From: Helicobacter cetorum MIT 00-7128
Lineage (GTDB): Bacteria > Campylobacterota > Campylobacteria > Campylobacterales > Helicobacteraceae
DNA length: 64,000 bases
Direction of reading: 5' to 3'
Assembly (NCBI RefSeq): GCF_000259255.1
Contig: NC_017737.1
Span: 930,001 to 994,000, forward strand
Part shown: piece after piece, positions 1 to 8,296 of the stretch
Layout: each line of letters starts with the position of its first letter
Position numbering within the stretch: the first letter of the stretch is position 1
The notes under the pieces: model-generated
Told to the model about the DNA's origin: nothing
The model's input: only the letters and a program-made list of their open reading frames with translations
The model's database searches: none
Position numbers and translations under genes: made by a program

Positions 1-385
1 CTAAATCATAGGGTTTAAGGGCATTAAATTCATCTCTTATCTTTTGAATTTCTTCGTTGTTCTCATTAGAATTATCCCTTGCTTTGAGATTATCTTGTTT
101 GTTAAGATAATCTTCTAACTTCCCAGCGATTAAGTCTTCAATTTTAAGGTTTCTATCCTTACAAAAAGTGATGATATTACCGACCTTGTCTGTATGGGTT
201 TCTTTGTAGGTATAGCTAATGGAGCCATCTTTATTTTGATTTTTAAAGATGACTAAACTTCCCTCTTCATTTTCATGCTTTAAAACAGGATTATTCTTAC
301 TTGTCTTGTCCTTGTTATAAACATAGCCATTATCTAATAAAATCTCATGTAAGGGCAAGGCAGTGAGATTAGGGATATAACTCAT
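1..385 (-). CDS. ICE protein, N-terminal fragment, DUF3991/primase-like start
   Basis: This is the first 128 codons of a gene running off the left edge. The start is ATG at 385, three bases after the stop of the gene before it. The part around residues 15-90 (NGYVYNKDKTSKNN, then GNIITFCKDRN) resembles the N-terminal module of DUF3991/TOPRIM proteins found on mobile elements, where a zinc-binding primase-like fold precedes a TOPRIM domain. From about residue 85 the chain becomes charged and helical. Helicobacter ICEs carry such proteins, but the catalytic part is outside the window, so the family call is tentative and no function is claimed. Confidence 0.6.
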   Translation of the reverse strand, partial: MSYIPNLTALPLHEILLDNGYVYNKDKTSKNNPVLKHENEEGSLVIFKNQNKDGSISYTYKETHTDKVGNIITFCKDRNLKIEDLIAGKLEDYLNKQDNLKARDNSNENNEEIQKIRDEFNALKPYDL

Positions 386-388
386 AAT

Positions 389-607
389 CTAGCTTTCTAG
401 TCTTTTAATCTCTTTAAGCCAAGTTTGTTCAAATTTTTCTATTAAAGCATGCGTTTCTTGTGGGTTATTCATGTTATGAGAAAGATTACTAAAAAACTCC
501 GCCACCTTGTTGTTGCAATCTACATGACTAGCTATTTGGTGCATACCTAAAAAAGATTGCTTGATAGTGTTTAATCTAATTTGTAAGATTTGTTGTTCGG
601 CATTCAT
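389..607 (-). CDS. small ICE protein, unknown function
   Basis: This 72-residue protein is not one I recognise. It is soluble-looking and mostly helical, with one Cys near residue 31 and no signal peptide or membrane segment. The start ATG at 607 is preceded by AAGGAGC, a strong ribosome site, in the 12-base gap after the upstream gene. It sits three bases ahead of the DUF3991-like gene, so the two are probably co-translated. Position within the ICE operon supports reality; function is open. Confidence 0.7.
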   Translation of the reverse strand: MNAEQQILQIRLNTIKQSFLGMHQIASHVDCNNKVAEFFSNLSHNMNNPQETHALIEKFEQTWLKEIKRLES

Positions 608-619
608 TTTTAGCTCCTT

Positions 620-2629
620 TTAATTAGGTTGTGGAATAATGTAATTACCATTTCCATTGCAAGCATAATTGCTATTAGTGGTGGTGTAAGCATGTCCATG
701 ACTAGAGGCACTGCCACTCCAAATACTATAGCTTAGACAAGTCCCCTCATTTGGCTTATAGTTGTTTGCCATAAATTGCACATAAGGCGCACTATTTAAA
801 AAGGTGCTGTCTTTATAATAGCCCTGTTGAGCCTCCACACTTGCCATAAAATCATCGCTAAGATTTAGGCTATTACTTGTAATAATAGGGTTTCTATCCA
901 CCACTGTGATAGTTTTAGTAATTACATAGTAGGTGTTCTCTGTCGCACCAATTTGAAGGGGGCGTTGGTATTTGGTGGTGTATTGTGTGATAGTTGTTTG
1001 ATAAGTGCTTTGCCAATTGGCATAATAGGTGTTTTGGCTATAAGCTGTCCAATATTTATACCAACAACTCCAAGTGCCACAAACTTTATGGCTATCTGTA
1101 GTTGAGCCTATATAAGAGGCTTGCAAAGAGAAAGAGCCTTTTGTGTTAGTGTTAGATAAAACCTTAGTCATTGTAGGCTCTTCTATATAAGGCTCAACAA
1201 TAGCCCCTTGTTTAATGCCAGCATTAAAATTACACCCTGTAACATCTTCATATTGTCCTGTGAGTTTATTAAGACTTTTTAAGATAGTGCGTCTTCTAGC
1301 TTGCAAATGCTCATCATCATATTCCCAAGGTCCACAACCAAATTGTTGGTATTGAGAAGTTAATAAGGGGTTAGTTACCCCACGATTTAAATAGACTTTT
1401 TTCCCAGTTTTTGGATTGATGTAGTATTGGTCTACTAGGGGCGTGGAAGTATGGGTCTTATTGTTATTTTCATAGCCTATGATTTGATTGACTACATTAG
1501 CGTATTCAGTGCAACCTAATGCAGTGTGTATCATGCCATCTTCGCCTCTAAATTGGATTTGAGCCATAAATTGTTCGCTCACTCCCATGCCATAACCCAA
1601 ATCTTTAACCACTTGCAATTTACACTCTGAAGAGTTGTAATACATAGGAAATTCATATTGAGCACCCCTTAAATTAACGCAACCCCCTATGTTTTTACTT
1701 TGATTATCTGCATTCACAAAATAAAATTGCGTTTGTTTGATAGCCACCATTTTTTCGTAGTTATAACTATAAGAGCAAGCCGTATCATTTCTTAAAGCCA
1801 TCATCTCTTGGCAAGAGCCATTCTTTTCTACAATGCTTAAAGAAATTTCATTTTCGCCTGTATAAACAGGGGCTTTACAAAATTCATTAGACCAAGTGGT
1901 AGGGCTATTATTAGAGGCTAGTGGGTTATCATTAGTCCCACTACCCCCTCCTTCTCCATAAGGTAAAGGCATAGGATACATGCCATTTCCCATGCCTCCT
2001 ATTGTGCCACCCCCATAAACTCCGCCACTACCCATACTGCCACTACCTAAACCACTACTATTATCATTAAAGCTATTATTAGAATAGCCTCCAACCCCAG
2101 CATTAGCTCCACCACTAGCGCCAGAGCCACTAGTTCCACCAACGCCACCATAAGCAGAGCCTCCATACGCTCCACTAGTTCCACCACTAGAAGAACTAGT
2201 CGCTCTTCTATTGCCTACTCCACCACTTCCTTTTTGTTGGTAAGCCTCTAATGAAATGCCTAAAATTTGGGCGATTTCTTGTTGGTTTTCTCCAGCTAGA
2301 ATGAGTTTAGAGCCTTTTCTTAGTCTTTTATTATTTTTTATTTCTTTAATCGCACTAGCCACAGAGCTTAAAGTATAGGTTTGGTCATCTTTAATGATTT
2401 TAGAAACATTGAAAGCGACATTTTTTTGTCTGCTATCTAGCTTGTAAGAGCCAATGGTTTTAATGGGTAAAACCTTATGTTCAAAAATGAGATAACCTTT
2501 TAAAATACCTTCTTTTGTTTTATTGAGATTGATTTCTTTATCAGTGATTATCACTAAGGCATTAGCTTGGGTGATAAAAAATGACAGACCCAACATAAGA
2601 GCAAGAAAACATTTTAAAACATTAAACAT
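620..2629 (-). CDS. exported Gly-rich, Cys-rich ICE protein
   Basis: A 669-residue protein with a clear signal peptide (residues 1-25, ending NALVI). Residues about 30-125 form a compact N-terminal region. Residues about 130-230 are a low-complexity Gly/Ser/Asn linker, and the remainder is rich in Cys, Tyr and Asn (FCKAP, GSCQEM, FGCGPWE, VCGTWSCWYKYW), suggesting a disulfide-bonded extracellular domain. It lies downstream of a stem-loop and far from the virB genes. Its layout is reminiscent of Cys-rich mating-pair-stabilisation proteins such as TraN, but I see no specific family signature and do not assign it. It is a good candidate for the recipient-contact protein of this ICE. Confidence 0.75.
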   Translation of the reverse strand: MFNVLKCFLALMLGLSFFITQANALVIITDKEINLNKTKEGILKGYLIFEHKVLPIKTIGSYKLDSRQKNVAFNVSKIIKDDQTYTLSSVASAIKEIKNNKRLRKGSKLILAGENQQEIAQILGISLEAYQQKGSGGVGNRRATSSSSGGTSGAYGGSAYGGVGGTSGSGASGGANAGVGGYSNNSFNDNSSGLGSGSMGSGGVYGGGTIGGMGNGMYPMPLPYGEGGGSGTNDNPLASNNSPTTWSNEFCKAPVYTGENEISLSIVEKNGSCQEMMALRNDTACSYSYNYEKMVAIKQTQFYFVNADNQSKNIGGCVNLRGAQYEFPMYYNSSECKLQVVKDLGYGMGVSEQFMAQIQFRGEDGMIHTALGCTEYANVVNQIIGYENNNKTHTSTPLVDQYYINPKTGKKVYLNRGVTNPLLTSQYQQFGCGPWEYDDEHLQARRRTILKSLNKLTGQYEDVTGCNFNAGIKQGAIVEPYIEEPTMTKVLSNTNTKGSFSLQASYIGSTTDSHKVCGTWSCWYKYWTAYSQNTYYANWQSTYQTTITQYTTKYQRPLQIGATENTYYVITKTITVVDRNPIITSNSLNLSDDFMASVEAQQGYYKDSTFLNSAPYVQFMANNYKPNEGTCLSYSIWSGSASSHGHAYTTTNSNYACNGNGNYIIPQPN

Positions 2630-2673
2630 GGTTAAAATCCTTTATAACTATCATCGTTAGCTTTTTATTTTAA

Positions 2674-2698
2674 AAGGGAAGTGTTGGAGACTTCCCTT
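2674..2698 (-). terminator. perfect 9-bp stem-loop between two ICE genes
   Basis: AAGGGAAGT at 2674-2682 pairs perfectly with ACTTCCCTT at 2690-2698 across a 7-base loop. On the minus strand it is followed by TTTTAAAAT, a short imperfect U-run. It lies after the 603-residue gene and before the exported 669-residue gene, in the only gap over 100 bases in this part of the ICE apart from that before topA. It may be a terminator, attenuator or mRNA 3' end protector. Confidence 0.55.
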
Positions 2699-2750
2699 CA
2701 TCATTGTAAAATTATTCATCAATAGTGGAAAAAATAAAATTAACTATTTT

Positions 2751-4562
2751 TTACATGTCTCTACCTCCTATGTTATGGTTGTTAGTTTGGTATGCGGGTT
2801 GTCTATTTGTCTGAGCATAAGAATTAAGCGATTTTATTTGCGTGGTCTTTGTGGGTTCTTGGTTTAAGGAATATGTTTGTAAAGGCTTTTGCTTATCGCT
2901 TAAGATAGAGTTTGCCCACTCTAATTCCTCCTTACTTGCATTAAAGCCACCAAAACCACCAATAGCATTATTTTCGTTACCCTTAATCTCTTGTGTAACT
3001 TGTTTTTCTAGGCTTGTGTCATTTAAAAAAGCGTCCTTATTTTTTCCTAGAATTTGCTTGTCCAAAGCATTGTTTGAAAATTGCTCTATTAGATTGAGTT
3101 TTTCTTCATAAGTTACTTTTTCAATGTAACTTGGGAGTTTATTGTTGTGTTCTAAATGGAGCTTTATCACACTTCTTAAGGGGTCAGCCTGTAAGAGCTT
3201 AGGATTATCTAAAGCTTTTAGTAATCCTTGTTCTATCATATCCTTATGTTCTTTAAAAAGTTTGCTTGGGTCTTTATGATAGAGCAAAAATAAGACCTGC
3301 ATTTCTTTGGTATTCATGCCTTTTTCGCAATGTGCTAAAAAGGACTTGATGAAATCCTTTTTGTTTAAAGATTGGTTTTTATTATTCTCGGCTTGTTTGT
3401 CAAAAAAATTCAATAAGGACTTAATGCTTTTTACATGCCCATCTGCATGCCAAAGAGAGTCTGCTGTAACTTCTTTAGCTTTAGGGCTTTCTTCTTCAAT
3501 TTGTGATACATTCTTTGTGTGAGTTGTGGTGTTTTCTGTCTTGTTAGAAAGCTCTTGTGCTTGTGCAATGCCTATTTCTTCGTATCTTTCAATTTGGCTT
3601 TGTTCGTAGTTTTCATACATTTTACTTTCAGCGTCTAAGTCAGCTTGGGTCATGCCTTGAAAAACTTCTTTTTCGTGATAATCTTTTTCAAGCTGTGCTT
3701 GTTCTGCATACTCTTTGAATTGATTTACAAAGTTTTCATTACCTTTAAATTTACCATTAGATAAACATTCATCTATTTGCGAGATAAAGAATTTTTGTTC
3801 ATCTTCTGTCATGTTTGAGACATACTCTAAAAAACTTTCTTTGAAGTCTTTTATTGTTTGGATATTGTTTTCAAGAATTCCACTAGCAATTTTTTCATTA
3901 AAAGCGAGCAAATGTTTAGACCATTCGTAATTTGCGTAACTTATATCGCTATAAATATTATGTAGATAACGAGAATTAGTAATAACTTCTAATGTTTCCA
4001 TATTTAAGCTATAGTCTTTGTCTTTGGCTAGTTTTTCTAATTCTTGTTCCAAAAAATATTTGCAACTTGATGGAACACCTATAGTCTTATTGTTATAGTC
4101 TACATTTTGATAATAAATATCTAGCTCATCAGGGGTTAATTCATCTAAATCATCACTAGGTTCATAGTTTTTTAATATCTCTTTAAAATAATATAACTCT
4201 TCACGATATTCTTTCTCGTTTTTAGAAACAGATTGTGGAATACCCATCATATCATTTTTTAATTTTTCAAGGGCAATCTCGGCAATCTCACTTTGTTCTT
4301 CTTTTAAGTCTTTTAATTCTTCTTGCAAGACATTTTCAAAAGAATAGGATGGTTCTAAATCTTCAAGACTTTCAACAAAGAGCTTTGAAAAATTATCTAA
4401 ATTAGCATTATTCTCTAATTCAGCCAAGCTATTGGCTTGGGAAAGCTCGTTCATAAACTTGTTGTAATACGCAAAGCTTTGCGTATTACCTCCAAAGAAG
4501 TTATAAATATCTAAGAAATTCTTTTTGAAATCAAACCAAGCGTTTCTAGCCTTTGTTATCAT
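2751..4562 (-). CDS. large acidic helical ICE protein, unknown function
   Basis: A 603-residue protein, rich in Glu, Lys, Asn and Leu, with no signal peptide or membrane segment. Long charged stretches (about residues 60-130 and 290-350) are probably coiled coil. A Gly-Gly-Phe-Gly-Gly patch lies near residue 540 and the C-terminal tail is Gln/Asn/Thr rich. I do not recognise a domain. The start ATG at 4562 follows the upstream gene closely. It is codirectional with and next to the ArdC-like Gln-rich protein, and such long charged proteins are usual near the DNA-processing genes of Helicobacter ICEs. A cytoplasmic DNA-transfer accessory or a translocated protein are both possible. Confidence 0.7.
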   Translation of the reverse strand: MITKARNAWFDFKKNFLDIYNFFGGNTQSFAYYNKFMNELSQANSLAELENNANLDNFSKLFVESLEDLEPSYSFENVLQEELKDLKEEQSEIAEIALEKLKNDMMGIPQSVSKNEKEYREELYYFKEILKNYEPSDDLDELTPDELDIYYQNVDYNNKTIGVPSSCKYFLEQELEKLAKDKDYSLNMETLEVITNSRYLHNIYSDISYANYEWSKHLLAFNEKIASGILENNIQTIKDFKESFLEYVSNMTEDEQKFFISQIDECLSNGKFKGNENFVNQFKEYAEQAQLEKDYHEKEVFQGMTQADLDAESKMYENYEQSQIERYEEIGIAQAQELSNKTENTTTHTKNVSQIEEESPKAKEVTADSLWHADGHVKSIKSLLNFFDKQAENNKNQSLNKKDFIKSFLAHCEKGMNTKEMQVLFLLYHKDPSKLFKEHKDMIEQGLLKALDNPKLLQADPLRSVIKLHLEHNNKLPSYIEKVTYEEKLNLIEQFSNNALDKQILGKNKDAFLNDTSLEKQVTQEIKGNENNAIGGFGGFNASKEELEWANSILSDKQKPLQTYSLNQEPTKTTQIKSLNSYAQTNRQPAYQTNNHNIGGRDM

Positions 4563-4592
4563 ATGATTACCCTCATTTTCTTTTACTTGTTT

Positions 4593-5741
4593 TTAATGCC
4601 CAAAGTCTCTTTGGTTGTTGTTTTGATTTTTTGAATACGCATAAGAGCGAGATGGTTGGGCATTTCTTTGATTTTGATAATTAGCCTGTGTGTAATTACC
4701 TTGTTTAGCACCCTTTTGTTGGTAATTGCTCTGTTGGTTTTGATAGTTATACCCTTGTTTTTGTGGGGTATTTTGCCTGTAGAGTTGTTGTTGCGATGCT
4801 TGGTAATTAGGATTATAACCTTGTTGTTGGGCTACATTTGGCTGGTATGATTGGGCATTTCTTTGATTTTGATAATTAGCCTGTGTGTAATTACCTTGAT
4901 TACGCCCTTGTTGTTGGTAATGGTTTTGATTGGCATAATTGGCTTGTTGGTTTTGCTCTTTGGTAGGCACAACATAATTCTTGCCATTGTTTTTAGCCAC
5001 AATGTAGTCTTTGATTTTTTGGCTTATCCCCTCATAAAGCTTGTTTTGTAAATCTTGAAAAATGGGGGATTTAATATTGTTTTCCTTATCAAACAGCATA
5101 GCCCTTTTGTCATAATTAGGGTTTAAGGGCTTAATTTTATTTCTGTCTAAACTTTGAAACACCTCCACATTGTAAAGATACTTAAACTCTAAGACAGGTT
5201 CAATGTCTATAGTTTGAGTTTTAATCTTGTAATAAGGCTCGTTGGTTTGTGGATTAATAGCTAGATTTCCCTTTTTATCTAAGATAGGCTCTAATTCAAA
5301 TTGAAACATTGGATTTCCATTGCTATCTACTCTTTGATTGCCTTGATAATCTAAATAGGGTATCCTATTACCTTGATTATCTAGGGCAAATACTGGTATT
5401 TCTTCTTTGGTTTTCACCACAGGAATTTTAGCTCTAGGAATACTCTTATTATTAAAAATAAAATCAAGCTCTCTTTCATCAGCACCTAATTTTTTAGCAT
5501 CAGCAAGACTAATCCATGCACTGCTTTGATAGTTTCCTTGAGCTTGCTTGATGTCTAAAATCAAGTCATTAAGACCATTAAATGCCACGCCATTAAGGGC
5601 GTTATGTGCATGAGGCTTTGCTTTTTGGTTTTGATTAAAGGGAGCATATTTTCCTTTAATCGCACTCGCTATTTCAATGACAAGATTATCAATAAAAGCT
5701 TCTTTTTGTTGCTCTAATAAAGAGGGGTTATAAGGTTTCAT
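4593..5741 (-). CDS. ArdC-like N-terminal domain with Gln/Asn/Tyr repeat tail
   Basis: A 382-residue cytoplasmic protein. Residues about 10-130 (NALNGVAFNGLNDLIL, then AWISLADAKKLGADE) have the layout of the ArdC N-terminal domain (DUF1738), a single-stranded-DNA-binding module of conjugative anti-restriction proteins; the match is by pattern only. Residues about 260-375 are a Gln/Asn/Tyr-rich tail with near-identical repeats of QGNYTQANYQNQRNAQ, mirrored at DNA level by a 48-base exact repeat. No ArdC metalloprotease domain (HExxH) is present. It lies 15 bases after a small acidic gene with an AGGAGT ribosome site in between. A DNA-binding role in transfer is inferred. Confidence 0.65.
   Translation of the reverse strand: MKPYNPSLLEQQKEAFIDNLVIEIASAIKGKYAPFNQNQKAKPHAHNALNGVAFNGLNDLILDIKQAQGNYQSSAWISLADAKKLGADERELDFIFNNKSIPRAKIPVVKTKEEIPVFALDNQGNRIPYLDYQGNQRVDSNGNPMFQFELEPILDKKGNLAINPQTNEPYYKIKTQTIDIEPVLEFKYLYNVEVFQSLDRNKIKPLNPNYDKRAMLFDKENNIKSPIFQDLQNKLYEGISQKIKDYIVAKNNGKNYVVPTKEQNQQANYANQNHYQQQGRNQGNYTQANYQNQRNAQSYQPNVAQQQGYNPNYQASQQQLYRQNTPQKQGYNYQNQQSNYQQKGAKQGNYTQANYQNQRNAQPSRSYAYSKNQNNNQRDFGH
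4656..4703. repeat. 48-bp exact direct repeat, copy 1
   Basis: This 48-base stretch is identical to 4851-4898, a spacing of 195 bases (65 codons), so recombination between copies would keep the reading frame. It encodes the QGNYTQANYQNQRNAQ unit in the tail of the ArdC-like protein. Confidence 0.9.
4851..4898. repeat. 48-bp exact direct repeat, copy 2
   Basis: Second copy of the repeat at 4656-4703. The intervening 147 bases encode a more diverged Gln-rich segment with partial versions of the same unit. Confidence 0.9.
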
Positions 5742-5756
5742 TTGGCTACTCCTTAT

Positions 5757-5915
5757 TTATTTCATAGAATCAAAAAGAGTTGGCTCTTCTTTTTGTGTGT
5801 TATCAAGCAAGCTTTCGCTTGTTTTTACTTCTTCTTCAAAACCATATTCTAAAAGCTCTTTGGCTTGTTCTAAGCTCAAAGCTTGTGAGCTTTCTTCTTC
5901 AAAATTCTCTAACAT
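5757..5915 (-). CDS. 52-residue acidic ICE protein
   Basis: ATG at 5915 to TAA at 5757 encodes 52 residues beginning MLENFEEESSQALSLEQAK, strongly acidic and helical. An AAAGGA ribosome site lies just upstream of the start. The stop is 15 bases before the next gene. No family is recognised. The strong charge bias, ribosome site and exact fit between neighbours argue for a real gene. Confidence 0.6.
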   Translation of the reverse strand: MLENFEEESSQALSLEQAKELLEYGFEEEVKTSESLLDNTQKEEPTLFDSMK

Positions 5916-5932
5916 AATGCTGTCCTTTATTT

Positions 5933-6031
5933 AAAGATATTCAAATATTGTAGGATTTTTTGAAATTTAAACAATACCCATAACTCATCGGCTGTAAGCT
6001 CGTAATTTAGGGTTCTGTAGCGTTTGGTTTA
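5933..6031 (-). other. open frame without a start after topA, possible gene remnant
   Basis: The minus strand between topA and the 52-residue gene reads KRYRTLNYELTADELWVL and on to LQYLNIFK before a stop, protein-like in composition. There is no ATG, GTG or TTG at the 5' side and a TAA lies two codons upstream. It may be the end of a small gene that lost its start by a frameshift. Confidence 0.3.
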
Positions 6032-6048
6032 TGGGTCTTGTTTACTTT

Positions 6049-7971
6049 TTAATTTTTAAATCTAGCCTTGTAGGCTTGTTGCTTGTATTTGTCAATAAAC
6101 TCAGAACAAATCTTGTAGTTCTTTTCTAAGTCTTTGGGTAGTTTAAGATTTAGCAGATTTGCAATGTCTTTAGCGTATTGCAGTTGTTTTTCATTGGGCG
6201 GATAAGCTTGATAAGTTTTGGCTGTGTTTTCAGAATTATTTTCTCTTTTTATCCCCTTATACAAAGAGCTGATTTCATCGCCTAGCTTTTCTTTAATAAG
6301 CTCCATAAACTCTACATAGCCCACTTCCCCCATTGCAATCTTATCTAGCACTTCTTCATTTTGCTTGGTAAAATCAACATTTAAGATAAACATGCTCTTG
6401 GTATCTTTGTTAAAAAACTCTACAATGCCTTTGCCTAATGCGGTGGGTTCTATCACTCTTTTGTTGCCATTGATTTGAATGTGTCCTTTTGAAATAAGTT
6501 CAGGCAAGTAGCTCGCATAAGTGCTAGGGCGACCTATGCCATTTTTTTCCATAACTTCAATAAAATCACTCTCTAAATAGGGCTTAGGGCTAGTTTTAAG
6601 AATGTCTTTAATAAAGAGCTCTTTTAAAGGGTGTAGAGTATTGGGGCTAAAATCTTTCAAGTTTAAGCTGAGTTCTTTTTCTTCTTCCTCTTGGTCTTCT
6701 GGCTTGTTTTTATCCAACTCTAAAATCTCTAAAAAGCCTTTGAATTTTAGATTTTTAAAACTGCATTTAAAATCATGCATTTTGATTTTAAAATGCATGC
6801 TCACGCTTTCATAAAGAGCATTTTTACTTTGAGAGGCAAGGGTGTTAATAAAAATGAGTTGGTATAACCCTATGGCTTTACTATCAGTAATGTTATGCTC
6901 GTTACACACCTGATGGATATTTTCAAAAGCATGAGGGTGCGTAATTCTTATAGCCTCATGAGCTTCTGCTTGGCTATTTTTACCAGCTTTATATTCTCTG
7001 TATTCATACACGCTAGGGTAGAGCTTTTCAAAAAAGTTTTTATGCTCTTGTAAATATTCCTTGCTTAGTGCCTCACTATCGGTGCGGATATAGGTAATTA
7101 GTCCAGCCTCAAAAAGATTTTGGGCTAAGTTTTGTATGGTTTTAGTGTCTAATTTTAAGTTTTTAGAGGCACTTTTTAGTAGTTTTGAAGTAGTGAAAGG
7201 TTTGGGAGGCGAACTTTCTGTATCTTTGGTTTCAATGTTATTGAGTAGAACTTTGTCCCCTAAGCCTTGCTTCAAATCATCTAAAAAACTTTGGGCTTGC
7301 TCTTTATTGTCAAATTTAAATTCTTTATTGTCTTTAATGTGTTTTAAAATGACCTCGTTATTATTGAGTAAGACTTTAGCTTGGATTTGATAGCTCATCT
7401 TATCTTTAATGTCTAGTTTTTCAAAATTTTCTATCTCTAAGGCTCTTTTAACAATCAAATACAAAGCTGGGGTTTTGACTCGCCCTGCACTTTGTGGGTA
7501 TTGGTTCAAGCCTTTGGCTAAGTAGGGGGAGAGCGTATAGCCCATATACATGTCTGCTACTCTTCTAGCTAAAAAGCTGTCATAAAATTTCATGTTAGAT
7601 TGAGAGAAAAGCAAGGCAGTTTTTAAGCCCTTGTTAATCCCACTTTCTGTAATTTCGTGAAACTCTGCTCTATAAATCTCTTTGGCTAAGTTTTTAATGA
7701 GTTGATAAAACATATAGCCTATGGCATAGCCCTCTCTATCAGGGTCAGTAGCTATATAGACTACCTTATTTTTGCATTCATTGATAATCCTATTGATAGA
7801 TTGTTTTTTATCTGTGCTTTTATAATCAAACATAGGATTAAAACTTTTTTCTACTTCAATGTGCTTTAAATCCATAAAATGCCCACAAGTAGCAAAGACC
7901 TTTGCTCTTGTAATTTCTTGGATTTTTTTAATTTTATTAGGGCTTTCAATAATAATGACGCTGTTGTTCAT
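6049..7971 (-). CDS. topA: type IA DNA topoisomerase of the ICE
   Basis: A 640-residue TopA-family enzyme, which relaxes negatively supercoiled DNA through a tyrosine-linked break. The TOPRIM domain starts at once (VIIIESPNKIKKI, later ATDPDREG), and the active-site tyrosine sits in GLITYIRTDSEALS. IGRPSTYASYLPEL is the usual C-terminal motif of the catalytic core. No Cys4 zinc fingers follow, so it is shorter than chromosomal TopA, as in plasmid TopB/TraE-like and tfs-encoded versions. It starts two bases after a small upstream gene whose end contains AAGGAG, its ribosome site. ICE-borne topoisomerases are thought to help resolve DNA during transfer or replication. Confidence 0.93.
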   Translation of the reverse strand: MNNSVIIIESPNKIKKIQEITRAKVFATCGHFMDLKHIEVEKSFNPMFDYKSTDKKQSINRIINECKNKVVYIATDPDREGYAIGYMFYQLIKNLAKEIYRAEFHEITESGINKGLKTALLFSQSNMKFYDSFLARRVADMYMGYTLSPYLAKGLNQYPQSAGRVKTPALYLIVKRALEIENFEKLDIKDKMSYQIQAKVLLNNNEVILKHIKDNKEFKFDNKEQAQSFLDDLKQGLGDKVLLNNIETKDTESSPPKPFTTSKLLKSASKNLKLDTKTIQNLAQNLFEAGLITYIRTDSEALSKEYLQEHKNFFEKLYPSVYEYREYKAGKNSQAEAHEAIRITHPHAFENIHQVCNEHNITDSKAIGLYQLIFINTLASQSKNALYESVSMHFKIKMHDFKCSFKNLKFKGFLEILELDKNKPEDQEEEEKELSLNLKDFSPNTLHPLKELFIKDILKTSPKPYLESDFIEVMEKNGIGRPSTYASYLPELISKGHIQINGNKRVIEPTALGKGIVEFFNKDTKSMFILNVDFTKQNEEVLDKIAMGEVGYVEFMELIKEKLGDEISSLYKGIKRENNSENTAKTYQAYPPNEKQLQYAKDIANLLNLKLPKDLEKNYKICSEFIDKYKQQAYKARFKN

Positions 7972-7973
7972 CT

Positions 7974-8084
7974 TTACTCCTTAATTTTATTTTCAGTAAT
8001 TATTTTTCCTAATTCAATTGCAGAATTAGTGATTAGATTTTCTAAATTCCTACAATTTTGGTATTCTTTAAAGTTTAATATCAC
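7974..8084 (-). CDS. 36-residue microprotein coupled to topA
   Basis: GTG at 8084 overlaps the stop of the preceding membrane-protein gene and the frame ends at TAA 7974, two bases before the topA ATG. The product is helical (about 36 residues, containing FKEYQNCRNLENLIT). It fills a gap that would otherwise be 112 bases, and its last codons form the topA ribosome site (AAGGAG). No homologue is known to me. Overlapping ends on both sides fit the style of this operon; the GTG start and small size keep confidence moderate. Confidence 0.45.
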   Translation of the reverse strand: MILNFKEYQNCRNLENLITNSAIELGKIITENKIKE

Positions 8085-8290
8085 TACAAAAACCGCCTAT
8101 TTTCTCTTTCTCTACGCTTATTTTCTTTTTCTAGCTCTTCTGCTTCAATTTCAGTAGACACATCACACCAAACTTTTATAAAAAGAAGTCCTAAAACAGC
8201 GAATATAATAGAAAACCATGATGGAGCAAAAGTTGCAAATAAAACAAAAAAAGAGAGACCTATAACGAAACAAATAGAATATAGATACAT
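8084..8290 (-). CDS. small two-segment membrane protein of the ICE
   Basis: A 68-residue protein with two hydrophobic segments (about residues 3-21 and 23-42) followed by a strongly charged Glu/Lys/Arg helix (EAEELEKENKRRERE). This predicts an inner-membrane hairpin with a cytoplasmic tail. It starts six bases after the upstream gene. No family assigned; a small accessory of the transfer apparatus is a reasonable guess. Confidence 0.65.
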   Translation of the reverse strand: MYLYSICFVIGLSFFVLFATFAPSWFSIIFAVLGLLFIKVWCDVSTEIEAEELEKENKRRERENRRFL

Positions 8291-8296
8291 TTGTTA

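Noticed and set aside
4656-5051. Two hydrophobic plus-strand frames starting MGISLILIISLCVITL
   Set aside because: They are the antisense of the Gln/Tyr repeat tail; the sequence identity of the two comes from the 48-bp repeat.
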